A stretch of 64,000 nt of DNA from an uncultured Cocleimonas sp. (GCF_947495625.1 NZ_CANLZW010000004.1:62001-126000); one strand, 5' to 3'. Positions 37,328 to 47,836 are shown, numbered from the stretch's first letter. Program-made: numbers and translations. The notes: generated by a model not told the origin, from the sequence alone.

Positions 37328-40012
37328 TTATTCAGGAGATTCGTCGTTAGTCTCGTCGCTATCATTTGTATCGTCAGAATCCACATCAACATCTGCATCT
37401 ACAGCGCTATCACTAGTGATAACATCAGACTCATTATCAATATCATCAGCAGAACTATCTATAGCTTCATCCAAATCTTCAGCATCATCATCCATGCTTT
37501 CAATGCGTTCCAACTGAGTTAGTTTTTCACCTTTACCCAGTTTAATCAGACGAACACCTTGAGTATTTCTGCCAACGACAGACACATCAACCACTGAAGT
37601 TCGAACCAGAATACCACCGTTAGTGATCAACATGATTTCGTTATCATCGGTTACTTGAACTGCGCCAATCGCTGCACCATTTCTCTCAGAAGTCTGGATT
37701 GCAATAACACCGCTACCGCCACGATTCTGCGCAGAGAATTCTTCGACTTCAGTACGTTTACCGTAGCCGTTTTCAGTGGCCATTAATAGGCGACCTTCAC
37801 GAAGAACGATTAAGGCATTTACTTTGTGACCTTCAGGCATCTTGATACCACGTACACCAGCAGCAGTTCTACCCATGCCACGTACATCAGATTCTTTAAA
37901 GCGAATGGCTTTACCTTGTGAGGTAAATAGCATCGCTTCATCATCTTTTTCTGTGAGAGCAACATCAACCAGCTTATTACCATCGCGCAAATCGATGGCG
38001 ATGATGCCTGAAGCACGTTGATTAGAGAATGCTTTCAAATCTGTTTTCTTGACTGTGCCGTTTTCAGTGGCCATAAAGATGTACTTGTCATCTTCATATT
38101 CACGTATAGGCAAAATGGCCTGGATGCTTTCATCTTCATCAAGTGGTAATAAATTAACAATGGGTCGACCACGAGAGGTTCTACTCGCCATGGGTAATTG
38201 ATACACCATTAACCAGTAGACTTTACCTTTGGATGAGAAACATAAAACTGTGTCATGAGTACTTGCGACGAAGAGTTTCTCAATGAAATCTTCATCTTTC
38301 ATTTTGGTGGCTGATTTACCGCGTCCACCACGACGTTGTGCACGATAAGTATCAATGGGTTGTGCTTTTGCATAGCCTTCATGAGACAACGTTACAACAA
38401 CATCTTCTTCTGGAATCAGATCAATATCACCCAGATCTTCACCAACAGCATTGATTTTAGTAAGACGTTCATCGCCGTACTTTTCAAGCATTTCAATAAG
38501 TTCTTCACGAATAACGCGCATTAAACGCTCTGGACTCGCCAAGATATCAAGCAAGTCAACAATCGTTGCGAGTAACTCTTTGTATTCGCCCAGTATCTTG
38601 TCTTTTTCAAGACCTGTTAAACGATGTAGTTGTAAATCTAAAATTGCTTTTACTTGAACATCGGTTAACCAGTAACCATCATCTTTAAGACCATATCGAG
38701 GATCAAGGTTTTCAGGACGTGCCACACTTGAATCGCCGCGTTCCAGCATTTCTAAAACGATATCAGCTTTCCATGAACGACTAAGTAGCGCTTCACGCGC
38801 TTCAGCAGGGTTTGCCGATGCTCTGATCAATGCGATGACTTCATCGATATTGCCTAAGGCAACAGCCAGACCTTCTAAGATATGTGCGCGTTCGCGTGCT
38901 TTTCTTAATAAGAAAATGGTACGACGTGTAACCACTTCGCGACGATGACGAATAAAGGCTTCGATGATTTCTTTTAAGTTGAAAAGCTTTGGTGCGCCAT
39001 CAATCAACGCTACCATATTGATGCCGAAACTATTCTGCATCTGTGTTTGTTTGTAGAGGTTATTCAAGATAACTTCAGCGACTTCACCCCGCTTAAGCTC
39101 GATAACCATGCGCATACCGTCTTTGTCAGACTCGTCGCGTAGTTCTGAAATTCCTTCTATCTTCTTCTCTTTTACGAGTTCAGCAATTTTCTCGATAAGA
39201 CGTGCTTTGTTAACCTGATAAGGAAGCTGTGTAACAACAATTTTTTCACGGCCTTTCTTATCGGTTTCGAAATCCGCTACAGCGCGAATTTTTACACTGC
39301 CTTTACCGGTGTGATAGGCCTGTTTGATGCCATGTGCACCGTTAATGACACCAGCCGTTGGAAAATCTGGGCCTGGTAAGTACTGCATCAAATCGTCAAT
39401 ACTGAGTGTTGAATCATCAATCAGAGCTACACAGGCATTGATTACTTCTGTGATATTGTGTGGCGGAATATTGGTCGCCATACCTACAGCGATACCAGAA
39501 GAGCCATTTAATAGTAGATTAGGTAAGCGAGTAGGAAAAACCACTGGCTCGAATTCAGATTCGTCGTAGTTGCCCTGGAAATCAACCGTTTCTTTTTCCA
39601 GATCGGCCATTAACTCATGAGCGATCTTCGACATACGGACTTCCGTATAACGCATCGCAGCAGGCGAATCACCGTCGACAGAACCAAAGTTACCCTGACC
39701 ATCAATGAGCATGTAGCGCATTGAAAATGGCTGTGCCATTCTAACCATGGTGTCGTAAACAGCAGTATCACCATGCGGGTGATATTTACCGATAACATCA
39801 CCGACGATACGTGCTGATTTTTTATAAGGCTTGTTGAAGTCGTTGCGAAGCTCGCCCATCGCAAATAACACACGACGATGAACAGGTTTTAAACCATCTC
39901 GAACATCGGGTAATGCACGCCCTACGATTACGCTCATCGCGTATTCTAGATAGGATTTACGCATCTCATCTTCAAGATTAATCGGGATAATTTCTTTCGC
40001 GAATTCAGCCAT
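37328..40012 (-). CDS. gyrA: DNA gyrase subunit A
   Basis: Breakage-reunion subunit of gyrase, 894 residues. The catalytic tyrosine is Y122 in [10 protein letters not shown]. The quinolone-resistance region reads [11 protein letters not shown], with Thr at position 83 and Asp at 87. Thr83 is a normal wild-type residue in several gammaproteobacteria, so resistance cannot be inferred. The GyrA box QRRGGRGKS, needed for wrapping DNA, is present near 565. Six beta-pinwheel repeats follow, then an acidic tail of about 55 residues (Asp/Ser/Glu-rich, 840-894). The first gene of the gyrA-serC-pheA-hisC-tyrA run. Confidence 0.97.
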   Translation of the reverse strand: MAEFAKEIIPINLEDEMRKSYLEYAMSVIVGRALPDVRDGLKPVHRRVLFAMGELRNDFNKPYKKSARIVGDVIGKYHPHGDTAVYDTMVRMAQPFSMRYMLIDGQGNFGSVDGDSPAAMRYTEVRMSKIAHELMADLEKETVDFQGNYDESEFEPVVFPTRLPNLLLNGSSGIAVGMATNIPPHNITEVINACVALIDDSTLSIDDLMQYLPGPDFPTAGVINGAHGIKQAYHTGKGSVKIRAVADFETDKKGREKIVVTQLPYQVNKARLIEKIAELVKEKKIEGISELRDESDKDGMRMVIELKRGEVAEVILNNLYKQTQMQNSFGINMVALIDGAPKLFNLKEIIEAFIRHRREVVTRRTIFLLRKARERAHILEGLAVALGNIDEVIALIRASANPAEAREALLSRSWKADIVLEMLERGDSSVARPENLDPRYGLKDDGYWLTDVQVKAILDLQLHRLTGLEKDKILGEYKELLATIVDLLDILASPERLMRVIREELIEMLEKYGDERLTKINAVGEDLGDIDLIPEEDVVVTLSHEGYAKAQPIDTYRAQRRGGRGKSATKMKDEDFIEKLFVASTHDTVLCFSSKGKVYWLMVYQLPMASRTSRGRPIVNLLPLDEDESIQAILPIREYEDDKYIFMATENGTVKKTDLKAFSNQRASGIIAIDLRDGNKLVDVALTEKDDEAMLFTSQGKAIRFKESDVRGMGRTAAGVRGIKMPEGHKVNALIVLREGRLLMATENGYGKRTEVEEFSAQNRGGSGVIAIQTSERNGAAIGAVQVTDDNEIMLITNGGILVRTSVVDVSVVGRNTQGVRLIKLGKGEKLTQLERIESMDDDAEDLDEAIDSSADDIDNESDVITSDSAVDADVDVDSDDTNDSDETNDESPE

Positions 40013-40132
40013 ATTATTTGGAGTTCTTTTTTGAGTATTTTGTACGATTTTGGTTGCTTATTTTAAGAAGAAATATGCTTCTTAAAAAACTGCTGGCGAG
40101 TATATCAGAATGACACAGAAATAGTACTGAAA

Positions 40133-40154
40133 TACGTGGTTTTAAACCCACGTA
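40133..40154. promoter_or_regulatory. Near-perfect palindrome upstream of gyrA
   Basis: TACGTGG and CCACGTA pair exactly, and the inner TTT/AAA extends the pairing with one bulged C. It is centred about 130 bases upstream of the gyrA start. It may be an operator or an RNA hairpin; no T-tract follows on either strand. Confidence 0.4.
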
Positions 40155-40176
40155 AGTGGTTTATTTTTATTATAAA

Positions 40177-40210
40177 TACACCCCCCTACTTATATGCGGT
40201 TTTTGCATCT
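40177..40210 (+). repeat. Intergenic C6 repeat, copy 11 (against gene direction)
   Basis: Variant TACACCCCCCTACTTA at 40177-40192, then TATGCGGTTTTTG. Pairing is poor. Both neighbours run on the minus strand. Confidence 0.7.
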
Positions 40211-40277
40211 GACAAAGCTGAATCAATTCAAAACTAAATCAAAACAAAATCAATGTCGAATCAGAGTTAAATGACAG

Positions 40278-42323
40278 TCAAATCACGCTAACATCAACGT
40301 AAGTATCATAGAATGCCGCACCGTTCCCAATATCCGTTTTACAGTGACTATCAATCAAAGCATTAACCGTTTGCCCTGTAGGGCTACTTTCGCACCATGC
40401 GCCTTTGGGACTGAATAAAACGCCCGAAGCGACTTTATCAGTTACATTAGCAAGCAGGATCACTTCACCTTTATTATTGTGGAGTTTAACTTGATCGCCT
40501 GTTTGTATTTTTAGATTTGAAGCATCGATGGGGTTGATCGATACTTTTTCCAGTTCGGTATCGCTTCCACCAAAAGTTGAGTTAGAACGATTGAAAGCTG
40601 CAGCTGTTACCAAAGTGAATGGTCTATCTTTATCAATAGGCTCATAACGTGGCAAACCATAACCAAACTCATTTTCCAGCTCTTCATTATAAAGTGTGAT
40701 CTTCTCATCATCAGACATGTCTGAGAGCCAGATGTGATCTTTATCGATAGTACTTAACGCAGATTGTGTAGACACATCTGACATCGAATTCACAGCATAA
40801 GTGTCTGATGATAAATCCAGAGCCTGCTCTTGTAGCTCAGCATCAGTATCAGTGAAAGCCGCTTCATCAAAGCCAAAGCGCTTGCTAAGACGTCTAAATA
40901 TCTCGGTGTTAGGTAATGCCTCACCAATAGGCTGAATGGCGGGCTCGGCACGTTGTGCGTAGTTATGACCATACCCCAGATAAACATCATTATGCTCAAA
41001 ACTACTGCACGCCGGTAGTATTACGTCAGCAAACTTCATGCTATCGGTCATATTGATATCACAACCAATCACAAAAACATCTTCCTGACTCAACGCCTTT
41101 ATCATCTTGTTTTGATCGGGGTGCATTGCAACAGGGTTATGATTGTAGATAAATACTGACTTAATAGGCACCTCACTACTTCCAGAGCAAGTTTTATCCA
41201 GTATATGATCGGCAGAATCAACAATATTAAATGTACGCGTTGGTTTTTCTAATAAATCAGGTCGTTGTAATTTATTTGTGGTCTTGGGATAAGCTGGGGA
41301 GTGATAGCCAATCTGCCCTTGCCCTAGCTGCCCAAACTGTCCTAATAACACAGGTAGAGTCATTGCAGAACGAATCGCAGAACCGCCATTTTTAGAACGC
41401 TCAAGCCCTACTCCGGTTTGCATCGAGATTCTTTTGGCATTTCTAAATAAATCGATGAATGCAGTGACTTGTGAATGATCGATTCCACAAATTTCGGATA
41501 TTGATGCTAAAGAATATTGAGTAGCAGCCTGCAGATATTCTTCAACGCCTGAAACTTTATCTACTAATTGAGTTTTATCGATCATTCCTAGTTTATTGAA
41601 TTCAGCTGCCATCGCTAACGCAAAATAGGCGTCGGAAGATGGGGTAATCTGTAGAAATAAATCTGCGCTCTCTGCAACCTTGATTCTCTCTGGGTTGATT
41701 ACGATAACTTTCGCGCCTTTATCACGGGCTTTCTTGATGATTTTCATCAAATGAAGATAAGTGGTACTGGTATTGGTACCCCATAGGACGATCAAGTCAG
41801 AATGTTCAGCCTGTTCTTGTGACATAGACACGTGCAAGCCAAACAATGACTTGTAGGAAAGTCCACGAACGCCAGCACATAAAGGAGGTCTATCGAGTTG
41901 TGTTGCGCCTAACTTATAAAAGAAGCGCATATCCATTGATCCACCGGATAATTGCCCATGTGGACCGGCGTAGTTCAATGGCATTACCGATTCCGTGCCG
42001 TATTCTTTAATACCTTTTTGAATACCTTCGTAGCAAAGGTCAATTGCTTCATCCCAGGAGATTGGTTCGAATTTATTGTTACCTTTAGCGCCTACTCTTT
42101 TTAACGGTTTACTCAAGCGACGTTTGCCGTGAACAAAATCAGGATAGAATTTTGTGACCTTGCCGCAGATAACACCCTTAGTCATAGGGTTGGCAGTAGA
42201 GCCCTTAATTTTCAGGAGTTTGCCGTCTTTAACTTCTACATTGAAGCTACAGGCATCAGGACAATCTAAAGGACACACGCTGGGTGCTTGATAGTTTGAT
42301 TCTTCTTTTAGATTCGCTGACAT
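40278..42323 (-). CDS. Molybdopterin (bis-MGD) oxidoreductase with N-terminal 4Fe-4S site
   Basis: 681-residue member of the DMSO-reductase family, substrate unknown. Cysteines 17, 21, 25 and 53 form the [4Fe-4S] motif CPLDCPDAC...C. A Cys in RPPLCAGVRG (about 148-157) is a plausible Mo ligand. LIVLWGTNTSTTYLH, VIVINPERIK and the C-terminal molydopterin dinucleotide-binding domain (AAAFNRSNSTFGG onward) follow. No Tat signal or electron-transfer subunit genes are adjacent, so a cytoplasmic enzyme is likely. Members of this CPLDCPDAC group are usually annotated only as molybdopterin oxidoreductases. Confidence 0.88.
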   Translation of the reverse strand: MSANLKEESNYQAPSVCPLDCPDACSFNVEVKDGKLLKIKGSTANPMTKGVICGKVTKFYPDFVHGKRRLSKPLKRVGAKGNNKFEPISWDEAIDLCYEGIQKGIKEYGTESVMPLNYAGPHGQLSGGSMDMRFFYKLGATQLDRPPLCAGVRGLSYKSLFGLHVSMSQEQAEHSDLIVLWGTNTSTTYLHLMKIIKKARDKGAKVIVINPERIKVAESADLFLQITPSSDAYFALAMAAEFNKLGMIDKTQLVDKVSGVEEYLQAATQYSLASISEICGIDHSQVTAFIDLFRNAKRISMQTGVGLERSKNGGSAIRSAMTLPVLLGQFGQLGQGQIGYHSPAYPKTTNKLQRPDLLEKPTRTFNIVDSADHILDKTCSGSSEVPIKSVFIYNHNPVAMHPDQNKMIKALSQEDVFVIGCDINMTDSMKFADVILPACSSFEHNDVYLGYGHNYAQRAEPAIQPIGEALPNTEIFRRLSKRFGFDEAAFTDTDAELQEQALDLSSDTYAVNSMSDVSTQSALSTIDKDHIWLSDMSDDEKITLYNEELENEFGYGLPRYEPIDKDRPFTLVTAAAFNRSNSTFGGSDTELEKVSINPIDASNLKIQTGDQVKLHNNKGEVILLANVTDKVASGVLFSPKGAWCESSPTGQTVNALIDSHCKTDIGNGAAFYDTYVDVSVI

Positions 42324-42464
42324 AACAACTCCATTCCTGACTTAACTAGAAAAGGTAGTCTAATTGGATTTAGCGTTCTAAAAAAGGCACAATTATTTTT
42401 TTAAAATGCATGCCACTTATTAACAACTCACACACTTTAAGTTATTGAGACTAACCTTCAAATT

Positions 42465-42671
42465 ATGAAAAAACAAATCAGAGGTTTTCACTTAGATGAA
42501 GACAATGACTGGGTTGCAGAACTTGAGTGCCATCACGGACAGCATGTGCGCCACAAACCACCCTTTATTAATAGACCCTGGGTGGTTTCTGAGACTGGAA
42601 GAAATAGCAAATTAGGTCATGCGCTAAATTGTGTAAAATGTGATCTGGGTGAACCTGAAGATAGCTGGTAA
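42465..42671 (+). CDS. DUF3565 small protein
   Basis: 68 residues, matching the DUF3565 family: a start KKQIRGFHLDEDNDWVAEL, then CHHGQHVRHKPPF and a C-terminal CVKCDLGEP. Two Cys and several His could bind metal. Family function is unknown. It is divergent from the molybdopterin enzyme (141 bases) and is followed by a repeat copy as its likely terminator. Confidence 0.9.
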   Translation: MKKQIRGFHLDEDNDWVAELECHHGQHVRHKPPFINRPWVVSETGRNSKLGHALNCVKCDLGEPEDSW

Positions 42672-42712
42672 ATAGCCATCATAGAATCATTACAGCAAGC
42701 AGGTACCCTATT

Positions 42713-42746
42713 TAGGTCACCCCCCTACTTTTAGGCACTTTTTTCT
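42713..42746 (+). repeat. Intergenic C6 repeat, copy 12 (terminator-like)
   Basis: Perfect core at 42716-42731. CCTA-CTTT-TAGG closes a tetraloop hairpin and CACTTTTTT follows. It is 45 bases after the DUF3565 stop, and its T-tract abuts the end of the convergent deacetylase gene. Confidence 0.85.
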
Positions 42747-43677
42747 AGATATGATGAAGCCCCATAAGAACACGCACATGTTCTGTTGCACAACGCCCTA
42801 ATGAAACTAAATCATAACCACCTTCGAGCATTGAAATAACTCTGCCTTGCGAAAACTCATCGGCTACTTTGCAAATCTGATCAGTAACCCAGATGTAGTC
42901 GCTATCCATCAGACTAAATCCACCCATTTCATCATCAATATGCGCATCGAAGCCCGCTGAAATATAAATGATTTCCGGTTTGAATTTTCTTAAAGCGGGT
43001 ATCCATGTTTCTTCTACAGCTTTCCTGTAATCAGCGCCTTTGGTGCCTGCTGGCAAAGGCACATTGACCATTAATTCTTCCATGGTCTTACCGGCATACC
43101 CCGGATAAAAAGGGTGTTGGTAAGTTGAACAAAACAAAGCATGAGGATTATGCGATAAAATATCTTCAGTGCCATTGCCATGATGCACATCAAAATCGAC
43201 AATAGCTACACGCTTCAATTTATGGTGCTCAATCGCGTGCAATGCCGCTATAGCGACATTATTGAAGAAACAAAACCCCATCGCAGCATCTTTTTCAGCA
43301 TGATGTCCTGGAGGTCGAACATTGCAAAAAGCTCTTTTGGCATCACCTGATACGGCTAAATCGGTGGCTAAAATACCGGCTCCAGCAGAACGTTGAGCTG
43401 CTTCCAGAGTAAACGGATTCATACAGGTATCAGGATCAACGTGACGCAAACCCTCGAGCGGTGAATGATTATAAATTTCTTCTACGTATTTATTATCGTG
43501 CGCTCTTTCCAATTGTTCAATAGTTGCATTCGGTGCTTCGTAATATCGTAAAAAATCCATCAATCCCTTAGCGGATAATTGATCTTCAATTGCCGTTAGG
43601 CGTTGAGGACATTCAGGGTGAAATTCAACCATCTCATGTCTCAAACAATCAGGATGCGTGATATAAGCCGTTGGCAT
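42745..43677 (-). CDS. Histone-deacetylase-family (AcuC-like) deacetylase
   Basis: 310 residues of the arginase/deacetylase fold. Zinc-site and catalytic motifs are intact: RPPGHHAEKDAAMGFCFFNN (about 121-140) with the His-His pair, DFDVHHGNGTED (about 158-169), SAGFDAHIDD (about 245-254) and the LEGGYDL loop near 289. Bacterial relatives remove acyl groups from lysines (AcuC) or from polyamines and other small amides. Divergent transcription from a PatZ-like lysine acetyltransferase favours protein deacetylation here, but this is inference from context. Confidence 0.85.
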   Translation of the reverse strand: MPTAYITHPDCLRHEMVEFHPECPQRLTAIEDQLSAKGLMDFLRYYEAPNATIEQLERAHDNKYVEEIYNHSPLEGLRHVDPDTCMNPFTLEAAQRSAGAGILATDLAVSGDAKRAFCNVRPPGHHAEKDAAMGFCFFNNVAIAALHAIEHHKLKRVAIVDFDVHHGNGTEDILSHNPHALFCSTYQHPFYPGYAGKTMEELMVNVPLPAGTKGADYRKAVEETWIPALRKFKPEIIYISAGFDAHIDDEMGGFSLMDSDYIWVTDQICKVADEFSQGRVISMLEGGYDLVSLGRCATEHVRVLMGLHHI

Positions 43678-43930
43678 AAAATATTTTCTCCTTCGCTATT
43701 TTAGGCTGTAATTTTTGTTTAATAGTTATTCTTGTTCTTATTTATACTAGAGACTAGTCGCTATTTTTGTTTTTTGCCAACTTCCTTAAGAGATATTTAC
43801 TGTGCAAATTAAATAAGTGTATAAGATTTGATTATTGTCATATAAAACTCACATAAAACGTTGCAAGTACTACATTTAATTTTCATTAAATTTGGTATGC
43901 TTTATTCCTTATAAAAACGACGATAAAATT

Positions 43931-46615
43931 ATGCCTGGTCATTACCTCAAAGGATTATTTGATCCCACTTCAATAGCAATTATTGGAGCCAGTGAAACTG
44001 AAGACACTCTAGCCGCATTAATCACCAGTAAATTACATAATCAATTTACCGGCAAACTCTATTTCGTTAATCCGAAACATAAGGAGTTATTAGAAACCGA
44101 GTGCTTTAAAAAAGTTACAGCCATTGAAGAACCTATTGATCTTGCAATCATTGTTAGCCCATTAAGAACGGTAGAAAAAGTCATACGCGAATGCGGCAAA
44201 CAAGGAATCGGCAATGCATTTGTGATGACTAAGTATCCTAATACTTACAAATCAGAAATTACTTCTGCAATGAAGTCATTATTAAATGTTGCCAAAGAAG
44301 CTAATGTAAGAATACTAGGACCCAATGCTGCAGCTCTCATTAGACCATCAACTAACTTCAATGCGAGTATTACCGACAATAAAATTCTACCGGGGAAATT
44401 GGCAGTTGTAGCGCGTTCCAGAACGATATGTAGCAGCATTATTGATTGGGCTGAAACTGAACAAGTTGGTTTCTCTTCAATTATTTCTCGGGGTTCTGGT
44501 ATCGATCTCGAATTCTCAGATATTCTTGATTTTCTGGCGAACGATCACAAAACCAGTAGCATCATCATTCATATAAATCAGGTAACCCACTCAAGGGCTT
44601 TCATGGGTGCTTTGAAAGCTGCGGCCATGCGTAAACCCGTGGTTATCTTGAAATCTTCTCATGACAATGGAAGTTACAGTGACGCTATCGCGAAAACCAA
44701 AGATGTTAGAGCCATGGATGATGTTTTCCATGCCGCAGTCTTGCGAGCAGGTGCAGACCATGTAACTACCTTATCTCATTTATATACCGCTGCTAAAATT
44801 TTAGCGAATAATAGACGAACCAAAGGCAATAATTTAGCCCTTATTTCTAATGGTTACGGGCCAATTATGTTGGCCAATGACAGACTCAGAGATCTCGGTT
44901 TTAAAGCAACTATTTTAAGTAAAGAACTTATAGGAGAGCTCAAGAGCACTTCAAAAAATATATATAGTTGTGAAAATGCTATTGTCATTTCTGACAGAAA
45001 AAATACCGCAGAATTATATGCTGAAAATATTAAAATTTTATTGGCTAGTAAAGAGGTTGACGGCATAGGTATTATTTTCGCACCTGATGCGATGATAGAT
45101 AGCAAAAAACTAGCGACTGAAATATCAAATGTTGTTAAAAATGCCAAGAAACCAAGCCCTGCTATATGGTTAGGTACGGCATCTGGCGGACAAGGTCGTC
45201 GCATATTTACAGAAAATAATGTCTCTAATTATCGATCTCCTGAAGCGGCAATGGATGGGTTCAGCTTCTTATGCAATCACTTGGCAAATAGAAAACGTTT
45301 GTTACAAGTACCTTTCCCACTCAACAAATCAATACCGCCAAATATAGACGTAGCAAAAGAAATTATTGATAGGAACCTTCAGCAAAGACGTAATGTACTT
45401 TCAAGAAAAGACTCTATCTTACTGGTAGAAGCGTTTCATATTAAATGTAATCCATCATTGCATGCAGAAACCGTTGAAGAAGCGTTAAAAATCGCCAAAA
45501 ATATTGGTTACCCCGTTGCTTTGAAAATTGATTCTCAACATATTACTTATAAATCTGATGTCGAGGGTGTAAAACTCAATATACAAGATTCCAAAATGCT
45601 TAAAAAAGCATTTTTACAGATAAAAACGAGCCTTTCTAAATTACGTTCAAACATTATCATTGATGGCATCATCGTTGAGAGAATGCATGCTCCCTCTTCA
45701 GGGCGATTATTAAATATCAGTATTTTAAATGATCCTGCCTTTGGACCTGTCATCAGTTTTGGTCCCGGTGGCACTCAATCACCCGCTATTAGAGATCGAG
45801 CTATTCAATTACCACCACTCAATAGAAGACTGGCTGAAGATTTAATTAATAATACTCAAGTCAGTCTTATATTAGATAAATATCGCAATTTGCCTGCAGC
45901 TAATAAAGACAAATTACGTGAGGTGCTTATTAGAGTTTCCGAGATGGCAATACACCTACCTCAAATCTTCGAATTAGTACTTAACCCGTTAATACTCGAT
46001 GAAAATGAAGCTATTGTTAATGATCTTCAAATAGTCGTACAGAAATCTAACAGTGATGCTAAACATTTTAGTCATTTAGCCATACACCCTTATCCTTCAG
46101 ATTGGCGACGATGTATTACGATAAAAGGTAATAAGAAAGTTGAGTTACGTCCTATTCGTAGTGAAGATGCGCAAGCTGAAATAGAGCTAATAGATAGCAT
46201 GTCGAGCAAATCAAAATATTTTAGGTTTATGCATGCTGTCAACGATCTTACACCTGAAATGTTATCCAGATTTACCAAGCTAGATTACGATCGTGAAATG
46301 GCTTTTGGCGCTTTTATACAGAAAAAGAATAAAGACAAATTATTAGGCGTTAGTCGTTATGCGATTAATCCTGATAAACAAAGTTGTGAATTTGCCATTG
46401 GTATAGCAGATAAATACCAGGGACTTGGATTAGCAAGACAGTTAATGTTAATTCTTATCGAGCACGTTAAAGATCGTGATTTAAAAATAATCGAAGGCAC
46501 AGTGCTTAAAAACAATACCTCTATGGATAATTTGATGGCATCTTTAGGCTTTAAAAAGAGTGCTTCTAAAGATGATTATGATATTAATATTTATACCTTC
46601 GAATTTGATTCATAG
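43931..46615 (+). CDS. pat: PatZ/YfiQ-like protein lysine acetyltransferase
   Basis: 894 residues from ATG 43931; the frame extends to a TTG at 43892, but homologues begin with the equivalent of LKGLFDPTSIAIIGAS, so the ATG is preferred despite a weak ribosome site. Three parts are visible: an ADP-forming acyl-CoA synthetase-like region (CoA-binding IAIIGASE, then a ligase-like domain, to about 460), an ATP-grasp-like domain (about 480-690, ALKIDSQHITYKSDVEGVK), and a C-terminal GNAT acetyltransferase (about 725-885, with KYQGLGLARQLM). In enterobacteria this layout is PatZ, which acetylates acetyl-CoA synthetase and other proteins. Catalytic competence of the synthetase half was not judged. 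Confidence 0.88.
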   Translation: MPGHYLKGLFDPTSIAIIGASETEDTLAALITSKLHNQFTGKLYFVNPKHKELLETECFKKVTAIEEPIDLAIIVSPLRTVEKVIRECGKQGIGNAFVMTKYPNTYKSEITSAMKSLLNVAKEANVRILGPNAAALIRPSTNFNASITDNKILPGKLAVVARSRTICSSIIDWAETEQVGFSSIISRGSGIDLEFSDILDFLANDHKTSSIIIHINQVTHSRAFMGALKAAAMRKPVVILKSSHDNGSYSDAIAKTKDVRAMDDVFHAAVLRAGADHVTTLSHLYTAAKILANNRRTKGNNLALISNGYGPIMLANDRLRDLGFKATILSKELIGELKSTSKNIYSCENAIVISDRKNTAELYAENIKILLASKEVDGIGIIFAPDAMIDSKKLATEISNVVKNAKKPSPAIWLGTASGGQGRRIFTENNVSNYRSPEAAMDGFSFLCNHLANRKRLLQVPFPLNKSIPPNIDVAKEIIDRNLQQRRNVLSRKDSILLVEAFHIKCNPSLHAETVEEALKIAKNIGYPVALKIDSQHITYKSDVEGVKLNIQDSKMLKKAFLQIKTSLSKLRSNIIIDGIIVERMHAPSSGRLLNISILNDPAFGPVISFGPGGTQSPAIRDRAIQLPPLNRRLAEDLINNTQVSLILDKYRNLPAANKDKLREVLIRVSEMAIHLPQIFELVLNPLILDENEAIVNDLQIVVQKSNSDAKHFSHLAIHPYPSDWRRCITIKGNKKVELRPIRSEDAQAEIELIDSMSSKSKYFRFMHAVNDLTPEMLSRFTKLDYDREMAFGAFIQKKNKDKLLGVSRYAINPDKQSCEFAIGIADKYQGLGLARQLMLILIEHVKDRDLKIIEGTVLKNNTSMDNLMASLGFKKSASKDDYDINIYTFEFDS

Positions 46616-46660
46616 TAATTCTTTATATAAGTAGATATTTTTTAATAAGCAGAAAGATAA

Positions 46661-47626
46661 ATGCCAATCGTTAAAAGTGACTTTAAACCTGCGTGGTGGT
46701 TACATAACCCACATCTACAAACGCTTTGGTCTACTTTTTTTAAACAAAGACCTGAACTCGACTTAAATTCAGATCGACTTGAACTGGTCGATGGTGATTT
46801 TATTGATATTTCATCAACTAAGGACATCCAGCAAAAACCTATTGTTCTTATATTGCATGGGTTAGAAGGCACATTAGAATCACATTATGCAAAACCACTC
46901 ATCAAACTTCTCGATGAAAATGGTTATGGTGTTTGCTTCATGCATTTCAGAGGCTGTAGTGGGGAAATTAATCGTTTAAAAAGAAGTTATCACAGCGGAG
47001 ATAGCGCAGATTTACAAACGGTTATCGAGCATATTAAAACAAAGTACCAGCAAATACCTTTTGCCATCATTGGCTTTTCATTAGGCGGAAATGTTTTACT
47101 CAAATGGCTTGGCGAACAAAAGCAGAATGCCAGTACAACCACTGCTGTTGCTGTTTCAGTACCGTTCAAATTAAGAGACGCGGCAGATAGATTAGAAAAA
47201 AGTTTTTCACGCGTATACCAGAAGCATCTAATCAATAGTTGTCAAACCAAGTACAAACAAAAAGATGCTAAATTTAATTTGGATTTAGTAAAAGATATCG
47301 AAAGCGTAAAGACTTTTTTTGAATTTGATGACAAGATCACTGCGCCACTTCATGGCTTCAAAGATGCAGATGATTATTATACGCAATCTAGCAGTCATCA
47401 GTACTTATCAGCTATCGAAAAACCGACCTTGATTCTACATGCAGAGGATGATCCCTTTATGTGGAAAAGTTCACCACCTACAGCTGATGAGATTTCAGTG
47501 AATATAAGTTTTGAGCTTTCCAAGTCGGGGGGGCATGTTGGTTTTATATCGGGAAAATACCCCTGGGCTGCAAACTATTGGGCAGATGAAAGAATACTAA
47601 AATGGCTATCATCTAATTTCAATTAG
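46661..47626 (+). CDS. yheT: YheT-family alpha/beta hydrolase
   Basis: 321 residues. Family opening WWLHNPHLQTLW near 14-25; LILHGLEGTLESHYAKPL carries the oxyanion region. The nucleophile serine is in GFSLGGNVLLKWLGE (about 140-154), the acid Asp in ILHAEDDPF, and the His in SGGHVGF. YheT-type hydrolases are widespread and poorly characterised, some acting on short-chain esters. It lies 45 bases after pat, so may be co-transcribed. Confidence 0.9.
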   Translation: MPIVKSDFKPAWWLHNPHLQTLWSTFFKQRPELDLNSDRLELVDGDFIDISSTKDIQQKPIVLILHGLEGTLESHYAKPLIKLLDENGYGVCFMHFRGCSGEINRLKRSYHSGDSADLQTVIEHIKTKYQQIPFAIIGFSLGGNVLLKWLGEQKQNASTTTAVAVSVPFKLRDAADRLEKSFSRVYQKHLINSCQTKYKQKDAKFNLDLVKDIESVKTFFEFDDKITAPLHGFKDADDYYTQSSSHQYLSAIEKPTLILHAEDDPFMWKSSPPTADEISVNISFELSKSGGHVGFISGKYPWAANYWADERILKWLSSNFN

Positions 47627-47714
47627 AATAACCATCTGGTTTTATAAAAATAATAAAGAAATATCGACCAAATAATAATTTAATATAAATATCATAAAAC
47701 AGCATCAGTTAAGT

Positions 47715-47807
47715 CACGATTCATACTAATCGTGTAAACTAGTTTGTATACAAGAATTAGTATTAATAAAGCACCTCAATGTATAAAAAATATAAATAAA
47801 GTGCTTT
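47715..47807. promoter_or_regulatory. Cluster of inverted repeats before the polysaccharide operon
   Basis: Three separate palindromic signals lie within 95 bases, ending 30 bases before the first gene: CACGAT/ATCGTG (47715-47734), the perfect 10-mer TTGTATACAA (47744-47753), and AAAGCAC/GTGCTTT (47768-47807). One could be an operator, or the last could be an RNA hairpin in the leader. No clear -35/-10 pair was assigned. Confidence 0.35.
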
Positions 47808-47836
47808 CCTAATATAAACGCAAGTAACTAATAATT

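Noticed and set aside
37260-37517. 85-codon plus-strand Ser-rich frame
   Set aside because: Antisense of the acidic Asp/Ser tail of gyrA.
37328-40012. Thr83 in GyrA as a quinolone-resistance change
   Set aside because: Thr occurs at this position in susceptible wild types of several gammaproteobacteria; nothing in the sequence shows mutation.
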